Positions 31,067 through 39,329 of a DNA stretch of 48,917 bases are shown here, piece after piece. The translations under genes and the position numbers were made by a program. Position 1 is the first letter of the stretch; every line of letters starts with the position of its first letter. Below the pieces are notes generated by a model. The model had not been told where the DNA came from. It did no database searches and worked only from the letters and a program-made list of their open reading frames with translations. The DNA comes from an uncultured bacterium. Lineage in GTDB: Bacteria; Bacillota; Clostridia; Oscillospirales; Ruminococcaceae. Location: positions 1 to 48,917 of the forward strand of contig CAJMLQ010000008.1 of the NCBI GenBank assembly GCA_905214265.1, in the 5' to 3' direction.

Positions 31067-32353
31067 ATGGACCGATGGTACCGCCTCGACAATGCCGCTA
31101 AAATTTTTCCGGCGGTTACAAAAAACTCCAATTCCTCCATCTACCGTGTCTCTATGGAACTGCGCCGCGAAATCAATCCCGAACTCCTGCAAAAGGCAGC
31201 AGAGCTTGCCATCCAGCGGTATCCGGTTCTGCAGGTCAAAATCCGCCGCGGGGTCTTCTGGAATTTTTTCGATCAAAACGAACGCCCACTGAAGGTCCAG
31301 CCGGAAACCGCCTATCCCTGCGCCCCCCTGGAACCCCGTGCCAACAACGGCTACTTTCTGCGGGTGCTTTATTACCGCTGTACCATCTCCGTAGAAATGT
31401 TCCATTCCCTCACCGATGGAACTGGCGCGCTGGAATTTCTTAAGACCATCGTCTATCAGTATTTGCTTTTCACTGGAAAAGAAATTCGTGACGAAGGTCT
31501 GGTCATCCGTCCCGACGACGTTCCCAGCCGCTATGAAATGGAGGACAGCTTTACCCGCTACTACCGCCCGGTCAAGGTCCGCCGCCGGAAGGAGCCCCGG
31601 GCGTTCCGTCTGGAGGGGATCCCCTTTGAGCCGCTGGGGAACAACGTCCTCACTGGGGATATGTCCGCCGGACAGATCCATGCCGCCGCCAAACGGCGCG
31701 GCGCCACAGTCACAGAATATCTCACCGCCGCCCTGATCCAGGCCATCCGGGAATCCCGCATGGAATACGGCTATTTCCAGTCCCGCCGCCCGGTCACAAT
31801 TTCCATTCCCGTCAATCTCCGGGCGGTCTTCCCGTCCCGGACCTTGCGCAACTTCTTCGGGGTGGCCAACGTCTGTGTCTCGCTCCGAGAGGAGATGGGC
31901 TTTGACGAAATCCTAACGGAGGTACGCCGGGAGCTGGCCGCCAAAAGCGCCCGTCCCCGCCTGGAGGAACTCATCGCTGAAAATGTCCGTCTGGAGCGCA
32001 ATCTGGCGGTAAAATTCGTCCCCCTGTTCCTGAAAAAGCTGATTCTTCGGGAAGCCTTCAATCTCCGCGGCGAGAACTGCAAGACCATTACCATATCCAA
32101 TCTGGGGCGCATCCGGATGCCGGCTGACATGGCCGCCGAGATCGCCCGTGCCCAGCTGATTTTATACCCCACCTTTAAAAGCCCTGCCAACTGCGGGGTC
32201 TGCACCTTCGGAGATGTCCTGACCTTTTCCTTCAGCCGCACCATCCTGGAAAACGACTTCATCCGGCAGTTTTTCCGGTTTCTCGCAGACGATGCCGGCG
32301 TTCAAATTGAAATCCACTCCAACAATTGGGGGTATCCGCATGAAACAATGTGA
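31067..32353 (+). CDS. Condensation-domain-like (alcohol) acyltransferase
   Basis: A 428-aa protein of the BAHD/PapA/condensation-like acyltransferase fold. The active-site motif H-x-x-x-D-G is seen as HSLTDG (about 113-118), and a later segment NFFGVANVCVSL resembles the DFG-like floor of the family. It probably transfers an acyl group from CoA to an alcohol or sugar. It overlaps the next gene, a membrane protein with an N-terminal zinc ribbon, by 14 bases; this pairing is one I recall from other clostridia, which suggests lipid or envelope modification. Confidence 0.78.
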   Translation: MDRWYRLDNAAKIFPAVTKNSNSSIYRVSMELRREINPELLQKAAELAIQRYPVLQVKIRRGVFWNFFDQNERPLKVQPETAYPCAPLEPRANNGYFLRVLYYRCTISVEMFHSLTDGTGALEFLKTIVYQYLLFTGKEIRDEGLVIRPDDVPSRYEMEDSFTRYYRPVKVRRRKEPRAFRLEGIPFEPLGNNVLTGDMSAGQIHAAAKRRGATVTEYLTAALIQAIRESRMEYGYFQSRRPVTISIPVNLRAVFPSRTLRNFFGVANVCVSLREEMGFDEILTEVRRELAAKSARPRLEELIAENVRLERNLAVKFVPLFLKKLILREAFNLRGENCKTITISNLGRIRMPADMAAEIARAQLILYPTFKSPANCGVCTFGDVLTFSFSRTILENDFIRQFFRFLADDAGVQIEIHSNNWGYPHETM

Positions 32354-33038
32354 AAACTGCGGGGTTCTTCTGCCGGACAACCAGCTGGCCTGCCCACTCT
32401 GCCACCGTTCCATTTCCTCTTCTGTTCCGGAGGGCACGCCCGCCATTCTCATTCCCAATCCCTACTTCCCCGCTTACCCCCAGAACAGAATGCGGAGACT
32501 GCGCGCCTTTCTCTTCCGGCTCTTTCTCTTTCTAACCATCGCGGCAGGGGTCATCACACTTTTCATCAACTGGATGACCTGGGATAGCGCTCCACGCCCC
32601 TGGTCCCTGTTCGTTATTATCCCCCTTCTCTATCTCTGGCTGCTGGTGGGCAACACCATTCTCTCCCGCATGCACGGGGGCGCCAAAATCATCCTCCACA
32701 CCCTGGGGCTTTCCGGCGTCCTGTTGGTTATGGACCTTCTCACCGGCTACCACCGCTGGTCGGTGAATCTGGTGATCCCTTTTCTGATGATCGGCGCGAC
32801 GCTGCTGATGACCATCATCGTGTTCGCGCGGAAGATGCTCTGGAACGCCTATATTGGCTACGCCATCGCCATGATCCCGCTGGGTTTTCTCCCCCTCCTG
32901 CTTTATGCGTGCCGGGTGGCGACGGTTTTCTGGGCCTGTGCCACGCCTGCAGTCTATGCCCTTCTGACCATCTTGGCCATGGCGATTTTCGCCCGCAAAA
33001 AATTCAAGAACGAAGTAATCCGCCGTTTTCATTTTTAA
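32340..33038 (+). CDS. Zinc-ribbon membrane protein (DUF6320-like)
   Basis: A 232-aa protein starting inside the end of the acyltransferase gene. The N-terminus is a zinc ribbon with two Cys-x2-Cys pairs (Cys4/Cys7, Cys18/Cys21), followed by six predicted membrane helices (about 58-215). The pattern matches what I know as DUF6320; the biochemical role is unknown. Translational overlap with the acyltransferase points to a joint function at the membrane. Confidence 0.75.
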   Translation: MKQCENCGVLLPDNQLACPLCHRSISSSVPEGTPAILIPNPYFPAYPQNRMRRLRAFLFRLFLFLTIAAGVITLFINWMTWDSAPRPWSLFVIIPLLYLWLLVGNTILSRMHGGAKIILHTLGLSGVLLVMDLLTGYHRWSVNLVIPFLMIGATLLMTIIVFARKMLWNAYIGYAIAMIPLGFLPLLLYACRVATVFWACATPAVYALLTILAMAIFARKKFKNEVIRRFHF

Positions 33039-33056
33039 TCCAGAAAGGAATTCCCT

Positions 33057-33542
33057 ATGAATCAAGAACAACGTCCCGCCAAAACTGTGGCAGAATCCCG
33101 CACCGAACAGGTGCAGATCCTTCTCCCCGAGCACATCAACGGCTACAACCGTCTCTTCGGCGGTCAGTTGATGCAGTGGATCGACGTGGTCGCCGCAGTG
33201 GTCGCCCGCCGCCACTCCAACTGCAACGTCACCACTGTTTCCATCGACAACCTCCACTTCAAAGCCGCGGCCCACGTCAACGACACCATCGTCCTCTTCG
33301 GCCAGATTACCTATGTAGGCCGGACCTCCATGGAAGTCCGGGTCCAGACCTTCGTGGAGAACATGGATGGCGTCCGCAAGCTCATCAACCGAGCGTACCT
33401 GGTCATGGTCGCCCTAGACGAAAACGAGCAACCCACACCTGTTCCCGGTATCCTCCCTGAAACCATGGAGGAGAAATTCGAGTTTGAGGCTGGAGCCAAA
33501 CGCAACGCCTTGCGTAAGCAACGCCGGGAAGAACAGTTTTAA
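33057..33542 (+). CDS. Hotdog-fold acyl-CoA thioesterase
   Basis: A 161-aa acyl-CoA hydrolase of the YciA/BACH type, releasing CoA from acyl-CoA in the cytosol. The conserved segment HINGYNRLFGGQLMQWID (catalytic Asp and Gly-rich turn) and the later VSIDNLHFKAAAHVNDTI are present. A ribosome site GAAAGGA precedes it. It lies 18 bases behind the membrane protein, in the same operon, which fits acyl-group chemistry. Confidence 0.9.
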   Translation: MNQEQRPAKTVAESRTEQVQILLPEHINGYNRLFGGQLMQWIDVVAAVVARRHSNCNVTTVSIDNLHFKAAAHVNDTIVLFGQITYVGRTSMEVRVQTFVENMDGVRKLINRAYLVMVALDENEQPTPVPGILPETMEEKFEFEAGAKRNALRKQRREEQF

Positions 33543-33554
33543 GAAAAAATTTTT

Positions 33555-33597
33555 TCCGGGCTCCGGGCCTTTATTGCCGCGGAACCCGGATTTTTTG
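33555..33597 (+). terminator. Terminator behind the thioesterase
   Basis: Stem of 11 bp with one mismatch (33555-33565 and 33580-33590), then six T (33591-33596). Confidence 0.85.
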
Positions 33598-33643
33598 CGT
33601 AAATTCCGGCTTTTTCTGCAGATTTCTCCTCTGCGCACCTTTC

Positions 33644-33672
33644 TTGACATCCTTCTTGAACTGCTTTATAAT
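33644..33672 (+). promoter_or_regulatory. nrdDG promoter
   Basis: TTGACA (33644-33649), 17 bases, TATAAT (33667-33672): a full consensus promoter. Confidence 0.9.
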
Positions 33673-33694
33673 AGACAGTAGGCTTGCATGTTCT

Positions 33695-33709
33695 ACCACA
33701 TCTTGTGGT
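33695..33709 (+). promoter_or_regulatory. NrdR-like box
   Basis: A perfect palindrome ACCACA-TCT-TGTGGT, 22 bases behind the -10 box. A weaker copy sharing ACATCT lies 33 bases further (33728-33742), about three helical turns away. Paired boxes at this distance upstream of nrd genes are typical for the repressor NrdR, so control of nrdDG by NrdR is likely. The nrdR gene is not in the window. Confidence 0.65.
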
Positions 33710-33810
33710 CTGGACTGTATTTTTTTGTATACATCTGTCTTCTCCGGCGGATATCCGCATATTTGTTTCAAAAATTTGGCTGCCTCCTCTGGCAGGAAAG
33801 GACGCTGCAA

Positions 33811-36123
33811 ATGATTACCAAGATTCGGAAACGCGATGGCCGGGAAGTCCCTTTTAATATTGAGAAAATCGCCAACGCGATTTTCAAAGCGGCGCAGAGC
33901 TGCGGCGGACGGGATTTTCAGACAGCCTTTTCTCTGGCACAGGAGGTCGCATCCTACGTGGAAAGCCACTGCGGCCAGGAGGTTCCAACAGTTGAATTTA
34001 TACAGGACGCCGTGGAAAAAATTCTGGTTGAGCGGGGACATGCCCGTACCGCCAAAGAATATATCCTCTATCGTGCCGAGCGCAACCGTATCCGGGAGAT
34101 GGACACACGCCTCATGCGGGTCTATGAAGATCTGACCTTCCACTCTGCCGCGGAAAACGATGTCAAGCGGGAAAATGCCAACATTGACGGTGACACCGCC
34201 ATGAGCTCCATGTTCCGCTATGGCTCCGAGGGTGCTAAGGAGTTCAACGAGCTATTCGTCCTGAATCCCGCCCATGCCAAAGCGCACATCGACGGCGACA
34301 TCCACATCCACGACATGGACTTTCTCACTCTGACCACCACCTGCTGCCAGATCGATCTGAAAAAGCTCTTCAAAGGCGGATTTGAAAACGCTCACGGCGC
34401 GGTCCGGGAGCCAAAATCCATCACCAGCTACGCCGCCTTGGCCCAGATTGCTATCCAGTGCAACCAGAATGACCAACATGGCGGTCAGAGCATTCCGAAT
34501 TTTGACTACTACATGGCCGAGGGCGTCAAAAAGAGCTTCGCCCGCTCCTACCGGGAAAATATGGGGAAGGCTCTGGAGCTTCTCGCCAGCCCAGACGGCC
34601 CCATCAGCATCTTTAACACAGAACCGCTGACCATGGAGAACCTCCCCCGCTATCAGGATGCGGAGCGTAGCGCCCTGCTTTCCGCCGGATATCCCCAGGG
34701 GGTGATCGGACGGGCCCAGTCCTTCGCCGCGGACCGCGCCCAGGAGGAGACGTATCAGGAAACGTATCAGGCCATGGAGGCCTTTCTCCACAACCTGAAC
34801 CTGATGAACACCCGGGCAGGTGCGCAGGTTGCTTTCTCCTCCATCAACTACGGCACCGACACCTCTCCCGAAGGCCGCCTGGTGATCTGCTCCCTGCTGA
34901 AAGCCACCGAGGCCGGCGTCGGGGAGGGAAAGACCTGCATCTTCCCGGTCCAGATCTTCAAGGTCAAGGAGGGTGTCAACTACAATCCCGGCGACCCCAA
35001 CTACGATCTGTTCCGCCTGGCCATGGAGACATCGGCCAAGCGTCTGTTCCCCAATTTCTCCTTCCTGGACGCGCCCTTTAACCTCCAGTATTACAGGCCC
35101 GGCGACCCGGATACCGAGTGTGCCTACATGGGCTGCCGCACCCGGGTCATCGGCAATCATTTTGACCCCTCCCATGAGATCGTCACCGGACGGGGAAATT
35201 TGAGCTTCACCTCCATTAATCTCCCCCGTCTGGCTATCCGCGCCAAAGGAAACGTGGACGCTTTCTTCGATTCCCTGGACAAGATCACCGATCTGATCAT
35301 CGACCAGCTTCTGGAACGTTTCAAGATCCAGGCTGCCAAACCTGCGCGGAATTATCCCTTCCTCATGGGCCAGCACGTCTGGCTTGGCTCTGAAAATCTC
35401 GGCCCCGACGACCCGGTTGGCGAGGTACTGAAGCAGGGAACACTGACCGTGGGTTTCATCGGCCTTGCCGAGGCGCTGAAGGCACTCACCGGCGTTCACC
35501 ACGGCGAAAGCGAAAAAGCCCAGAACCTGGGCTTGGAGATCGTCGGCTTTCTCCGCAAGCGAATGGATGAGGCTTCGGAGAATACCGGTCTCAACTTCTC
35601 CCTCATCGCCACTCCGGCAGAGGGTTTGTCCGGCCGCTTCGTCCGCATTGACCGCAAGCTCTTTGGCTCTATCCCCGGCGTCACCGACCGGGACTACTAT
35701 ACCAATTCCTTCCATGTTCCCGTCTACTATGGCATTTCCGCCTTTGACAAGATCCGCAAGGAAGCCCCTTATCACGCTCTGACCAACGGCGGGCATATCA
35801 CCTACATTGAGCTGGACGGCGACCCCTGTGAAAATCTGGCAGCCTTCGAGCAAGTCATCCGCTGCATGAAAGAATCCGGCGTGGGCTACGGTTCCATCAA
35901 CCACCCTCTGGATCGGGATCCGGCCTGCGGCTACACCGGCATCATCGGCAGCGAATGCCCCGGCTGTCACCGGAAGGAAGGCTCGGACGGGACAGGCTTT
36001 GAGCGCATCCGCCGGATCACCGGCTATCTGGTCGGCACCCTGGACCGCTTCAACGACGCTAAACGCGCCGAGGTGGAAGACCGGGTGAAGCACTCTGTCT
36101 CCTCCGGAATGGAGGAAATCTGA
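33811..36123 (+). CDS. nrdD: Anaerobic (class III) ribonucleoside-triphosphate reductase
   Basis: A 770-aa glycyl-radical enzyme that makes deoxyribonucleotides without oxygen. The N-terminal ATP cone (about 3-90, KIRKRDGREVPFNIEKIANAI) senses ATP/dATP. The C-terminus has a Cys-containing zinc site (ACGYTG, CPGCHR) and the radical Gly in ITGYLVG (about residue 738). The ATG at 33811 is the correct start; the frame is open for 41 codons further upstream, but that part covers the NrdR-like box. nrdG follows after 19 bases. Confidence 0.97.
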   Translation: MITKIRKRDGREVPFNIEKIANAIFKAAQSCGGRDFQTAFSLAQEVASYVESHCGQEVPTVEFIQDAVEKILVERGHARTAKEYILYRAERNRIREMDTRLMRVYEDLTFHSAAENDVKRENANIDGDTAMSSMFRYGSEGAKEFNELFVLNPAHAKAHIDGDIHIHDMDFLTLTTTCCQIDLKKLFKGGFENAHGAVREPKSITSYAALAQIAIQCNQNDQHGGQSIPNFDYYMAEGVKKSFARSYRENMGKALELLASPDGPISIFNTEPLTMENLPRYQDAERSALLSAGYPQGVIGRAQSFAADRAQEETYQETYQAMEAFLHNLNLMNTRAGAQVAFSSINYGTDTSPEGRLVICSLLKATEAGVGEGKTCIFPVQIFKVKEGVNYNPGDPNYDLFRLAMETSAKRLFPNFSFLDAPFNLQYYRPGDPDTECAYMGCRTRVIGNHFDPSHEIVTGRGNLSFTSINLPRLAIRAKGNVDAFFDSLDKITDLIIDQLLERFKIQAAKPARNYPFLMGQHVWLGSENLGPDDPVGEVLKQGTLTVGFIGLAEALKALTGVHHGESEKAQNLGLEIVGFLRKRMDEASENTGLNFSLIATPAEGLSGRFVRIDRKLFGSIPGVTDRDYYTNSFHVPVYYGISAFDKIRKEAPYHALTNGGHITYIELDGDPCENLAAFEQVIRCMKESGVGYGSINHPLDRDPACGYTGIIGSECPGCHRKEGSDGTGFERIRRITGYLVGTLDRFNDAKRAEVEDRVKHSVSSGMEEI

Positions 36124-36142
36124 ATTCGAAAGGACGATTGTT

Positions 36143-36706
36143 ATGGCCGTTCCGGAAACCCTCCGCCTGTCTGGCATTGTCCGGGAGTCCATTGTTGATG
36201 GCAACGGCCTGCGCTTCGTCGTCTTCTGCCAGGGCTGCCCCCACCATTGTCCCGGCTGTCACAATCCCCAGACCCACGATTTCTCCGGCGGCAAGGAGGT
36301 TTCTCTGAGCCGGATTCTGGCAGAAATTCGCAAAAATCCCCTGCTCCGGGGCGTGACCTTTTCCGGCGGCGAACCCTTCTGCCAGGCCGCGGCTTTTGCG
36401 GAGCTGGGACGGCAGGTAAAAGCCCTTGCCAACGGTCTGGACGTGACGGTCTACTCCGGCTATACCTACGAGCAGCTGGCGGAAAAGGCCCTCACCGACC
36501 CCGAAATTGCCGCCCTTCTGGAGATTTCTGATTTTCTGGTGGACGGTCCCTATCTGGAAGACCAACGGGATCTGTCCCTGCTTTTCCGGGGAAGCCGCAA
36601 CCAGCGTTACATCGACCTCAAGCGTACGCTTCGCAAAGGAACGGCTGTCCTGGCTCCGGAACGTCCGATCTCGGCCCGTTACCGATACTCCAATCAGACA
36701 GCGTAA
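36143..36706 (+). CDS. nrdG: Class III RNR activating enzyme (radical SAM)
   Basis: A 187-aa radical SAM protein that forms the glycyl radical on NrdD. The 4Fe-4S motif C-x3-C-x2-C is at Cys32, Cys36 and Cys39 (CPHHCPGC), and SGGEP follows. It shares the nrdD promoter and ends at a long bidirectional hairpin, which marks the border to the prophage remnant. Confidence 0.95.
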   Translation: MAVPETLRLSGIVRESIVDGNGLRFVVFCQGCPHHCPGCHNPQTHDFSGGKEVSLSRILAEIRKNPLLRGVTFSGGEPFCQAAAFAELGRQVKALANGLDVTVYSGYTYEQLAEKALTDPEIAALLEISDFLVDGPYLEDQRDLSLLFRGSRNQRYIDLKRTLRKGTAVLAPERPISARYRYSNQTA

Positions 36707-36724
36707 GCTCCACACAAAAAAGGA

Positions 36725-36778
36725 CCCCGCCGCGCCGAAGAAAAACGTGAAATCTCGTTTTTCTCCGATGCGGCGGGG
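36725..36778. terminator. Long two-part hairpin at the nrdG/prophage border
   Basis: Outer arms of 9 bp (36725-36733 and 36770-36778, GC-only) and inner arms of about 9 bp (AGAAAAACG with CGTTTTTCT) separated by an internal loop. It can terminate nrdG on the plus strand and the endolysin on the minus strand. Confidence 0.75.
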
Positions 36779-36787
36779 ATTTTCGTC

Positions 36788-37612
36788 TCATTTCAGTATG
36801 GCGCCATTTTCGTCGGTATACACGCACTGTCCTTCCTTCAGCGGACCCACCGTCTCCTCCGAAAGATAGTACCACTTCCCGTTGATCTGCCTGCACCCTG
36901 TCGCCATGACTCCGGAAGGCTCGAACCAGTACCAACGGCCGTCGATCTTCCTCCACTGGTTTTTCACGTCGCCGTAGTACCATTTTCCGCCCATTTTCCA
37001 CCAGCCCGGCTTCCGGAGGGCCGCTGTCAGCGCAGGGTAGTCCTTGTATGCACAGTCCAGATCTACCGCGCCGCTGATTCCGTTCACCTGCCCGGTGTTG
37101 GAGTGCTGCCACATGCCGTATTCTCCCTGGTAGGTATTTTGGTTTCCCCATTGGGCGACCCATTTGTCGTACCGCGCGATTCTTGCGGTCTCAAACAGGT
37201 TTTCCAGCCAGAACTTGGATGAGTAAAGCAGCGCATAGCCCCCCGCCGCCTCGATCCGGCTGCAAAAGCTTTCCACCAGCCCTGTCCTCTGCCGGTTGGA
37301 CAGCTTCTGCTGAACGCTGTCCTCTATGTCGTAGGCCAGCGGATAAGTGAACCGATAGTCCGCCGTCAGCTTCAGCAGAAAATCCGCTTCTTCTGCCGCT
37401 TCCTCCTCAGTGACCGCCAAACTGTAAAGATAGGCTCCCATGGGGATTCCCGCTTCCGCCGCGTCTCCGGCGTTTTCCCGAAAACGTGCGTCCTCCTGGG
37501 TTCCGGCCGCCGCACGGATCATGACAAACCCAATGCCGGCTTCCTTTACCCGCTTCCAATCAATGTCCCCCTGCCAGCGGGAGACGTCAATGCCGGCGAT
37601 CCTCACCGGCAT
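36788..37612 (-). CDS. GH25 endolysin with cell-wall-binding repeats
   Basis: A 274-aa N-acetylmuramidase. The GH25 barrel (about 1-190) shows GIDVSRWQGDIDW and the catalytic acidic pair in YDIED. The C-terminal part has aromatic repeats (GKWYYGD, GRWYWFEPSGVMATG, GKWYYL) of the choline-binding type, like those of the secreted hydrolase at 12865-14523. There is no signal peptide, so export through a holin is expected. The ATG at 37612 touches its GGGGGG site; the GTG at 37606 would have a better distance. It overlaps the holin-like gene by 26 bases. Confidence 0.9.
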   Translation of the reverse strand: MPVRIAGIDVSRWQGDIDWKRVKEAGIGFVMIRAAAGTQEDARFRENAGDAAEAGIPMGAYLYSLAVTEEEAAEEADFLLKLTADYRFTYPLAYDIEDSVQQKLSNRQRTGLVESFCSRIEAAGGYALLYSSKFWLENLFETARIARYDKWVAQWGNQNTYQGEYGMWQHSNTGQVNGISGAVDLDCAYKDYPALTAALRKPGWWKMGGKWYYGDVKNQWRKIDGRWYWFEPSGVMATGCRQINGKWYYLSEETVGPLKEGQCVYTDENGAILK

Positions 37613-37826
37613 CCCCCCTTTCCATTCGCGCCTCGATGCGGTCCAGGCGGCCGTCCATTTCTCCCAGAGTCTGGGCTACTTCGCGAAGCGTTTTGGTCTG
37701 TTCTTCGATCAGAGATTGGTAGTTCTTCTCCCGCTCGTCATTTTTCTTGAGTACCCACAGCAGCAGAAAGACAAACATCGCCGCATAGAGCCCCTGCCCC
37801 AGCGCAGCCGTCAGCAGCTTTTCCAT
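37587..37826 (-). CDS. BhlA/UviB-like holin-associated protein
   Basis: A 79-aa protein with one N-terminal membrane helix (GLYAAMFVFLLLWVL, about 12-27) and a long charged helix behind (LIEEQTKTLREVAQTLGEMDGRLDR type, coiled coil). This is the pattern of BhlA/UviB bacteriocin- and holin-like peptides, which sit beside endolysins. The start lies 3 bases behind the stop of the next holin-like gene, and its end overlaps the endolysin start. Confidence 0.78.
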   Translation of the reverse strand: MEKLLTAALGQGLYAAMFVFLLLWVLKKNDEREKNYQSLIEEQTKTLREVAQTLGEMDGRLDRIEARMERGDAGEDRRH

Positions 37827-37829
37827 CGG

Positions 37830-38000
37830 CTATTCCTTTGCAGCCTGGGTTCCAAAATAGAAGCCGATGATCGTCACGAAAACTGTCATGAACTGGCCGG
37901 GTTCAATCACGCCTTTTACTGCCAGTGTGCAGAAGACACCGGTGACTGCCAGTGTGACGAGGCTCTTGATGGTCATCAGCTTGCTGAAACGCTCCAGCAT
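37830..38000 (-). CDS. Small phage holin
   Basis: A 56-aa protein with two short hydrophobic stretches (SLVTLAVTGVFCTLAV and FMTVFVTIIGFYFGT) separated by a Pro-Gly turn, ending in a polar tail. The ATG at 38000 has an AGGAGGGG site. Size, topology and place between tail-end genes and endolysin fit a phage holin. Confidence 0.72.
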   Translation of the reverse strand: MLERFSKLMTIKSLVTLAVTGVFCTLAVKGVIEPGQFMTVFVTIIGFYFGTQAAKE

Positions 38001-38016
38001 CCTTTCCCCTCCTATC

Positions 38017-38154
38017 TTATGCGGTCTCCCCGTTTTGGGGAACCGCCAAAATCGCTCCCACCTCTGCCTCCGTCAGAAAAATCGGGCAGTAGGACTGCAG
38101 CTTTTCCGCATCTACCAACCCCTTCTGCCACATTTTCCGCAAAAATTCCTGCAT
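38017..38154 (-). CDS. Short phage protein, XkdX-like position
   Basis: A 45-aa protein starting MQEFLRKMWQKGLVDAEKL with an AAGGGGGA site. It has a Trp and Lys-Gly turn followed by LTEAEVGAIL. It resembles in size and place the XkdX-like proteins found between tail fibre and holin genes in prophages of Firmicutes; the sequence alone does not prove it. Confidence 0.6.
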   Translation of the reverse strand: MQEFLRKMWQKGLVDAEKLQSYCPIFLTEAEVGAILAVPQNGETA

Positions 38155-38166
38155 GCAAAATCCCCC

Positions 38167-38481
38167 TTATATCTGCATTGCGACGACGGCGTCCATAATT
38201 CCCAGAATTGCTGCCTCCGTTTCATCGGCGCGCTCCTCTAAAGCCGCAATCCGGCTTCCAGGTGCAACCGGATTCTCTTTAAACTCTCCGTCCGAGTAGA
38301 GCATCCCCTCTGTGACTGTGACGCCTTCCGGGATCTCCACGTACCGATAAATCAAATCCGCATGAGCGATATCCTCAATGGCCAGTTCTCCCGGCTGCTT
38401 TTCCGACCGTAGAAAACAGCTGCACCGCGTTTCAATTCCGAGAACCGTCCCGCCATATTCCACAAACGCATATTTCTTCAT
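38167..38481 (-). CDS. Phage protein of unknown function (downstream of tail fibre)
   Basis: A 104-aa protein with a GGGAGG site. The N-terminal part is beta-rich (YAFVEYGGTVLGIE), and the C-terminal part (about 75-104) is a helical segment ALEERADETEAAILGIMDAV. No family was recognised. It follows the tail fibre remnant by 16 bases and is probably a tail accessory or baseplate-associated protein that has lost its partners. Confidence 0.6.
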   Translation of the reverse strand: MKKYAFVEYGGTVLGIETRCSCFLRSEKQPGELAIEDIAHADLIYRYVEIPEGVTVTEGMLYSDGEFKENPVAPGSRIAALEERADETEAAILGIMDAVVAMQI

Positions 38482-38497
38482 GAATGCTGTGCCTCCC

Positions 38498-38950
38498 TTA
38501 CTCTAACACCATTTCGATTATGACTGCGCCTGGATTGCCTGTACCGCCATATTCGTCTGCCATTCCGGCATAGTTTGAATAGGTCCCCGACCCGCCTCCG
38601 CCTACGCCATAAGGCACCATTCCGCTGGCCGCCGGCGTCAGCACGGATTTCCCGGCATAATCCCTGTAATATAATCCAGAACCAGATCCGTTTCCTCCGG
38701 CTCCTCCGGATGATACCACATAGGGGCATGCGCTTACTGCGCTGGAACTGTATCCGCCGCCTGTGCCTCCTGTCCAGCCCGTACCTGCGGTCACTGTTCC
38801 ATTTTCTCCATTGGCGTTGAGGATGTTCCCTCCAGATGCCGTTCCCCCTGTTGCCGCAACTGCCTCTGCAGAACCTCTTGGACCTGCCTGCCCAGCCGCA
38901 GCCGTCAGCAAACTCCCAAAAGAAGATGTAGCGGAAGCTCCTCCATCAGG
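38498..38950 (-). pseudogene. Tail-fibre C-terminal fragment (Gly-rich), truncated
   Basis: About 150 codons of Gly/Ser/Ala-rich sequence (for example ATGGTASGGNILNANGENG and GGGGSGTYSNY) typical of C-terminal ends of tail fibres. There is no ATG and no ribosome site: the only possible start codon, TTG at 38911, lies inside the fibre pattern, which continues upstream in frame (GGASATSSFGSLL) to about 38950. An in-frame stop at 38966-38968 lies within the neighbouring connector gene. The N-terminal part was therefore lost by a deletion that joined it to the connector gene. Confidence 0.75.
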
Positions 38951-39329
38951 CCCTCTCCTCTCTGGTCACCATAATCTCCTGATGGGTCGGATAAACTGTC
39001 GCTTCCCCGCAGGTGATAAACTCCCGCTGGACCCCATCCTGGGTCACCACGATCCGGCACCCAGCCGGGATCACCGTGTCCGGCGAAGCGAATATCTTCG
39101 CGTCATACCGCACCTCAGCAAGTTCCCCCTGCCAGATCGCTGTTCCCTTCCGCCGGGTGCTACCGCCCCGAGACAAGGCGCAGGGGAGACCGGTATACGC
39201 CGCTATTTCCCGAAAGACCGTCCGCCCGTTTTCAATTTTGGCATACCGCCGGTAGACGGTCATCTCCCCCCGGTATGTGCTCTCGATTACCGACCGAAGT
39301 CCCACCTTCCACCGTCCTTTCCGCTTCAT
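38946..39329 (-). CDS. Phage head-tail connector/closure protein
   Basis: A 127-aa beta-rich protein starting MKRKGRWKVGLRS. It follows the capsid and the first connector gene with an ATGA overlap, which is the usual place of the second head-tail joining protein (XkdH-like). Similarity to a named family is not certain. The C-terminus ends naturally (IMVTREERA) directly at the deletion join with the fibre fragment. Confidence 0.65.
   Translation of the reverse strand: MKRKGRWKVGLRSVIESTYRGEMTVYRRYAKIENGRTVFREIAAYTGLPCALSRGGSTRRKGTAIWQGELAEVRYDAKIFASPDTVIPAGCRIVVTQDGVQREFITCGEATVYPTHQEIMVTREERA

Noticed and set aside
34252..36204. Long minus-strand open frame (650 codons) opposite nrdD
   Set aside because: nrdD is unmistakable on the other strand; the antisense frame shows no domain, and is a by-product of codon bias.
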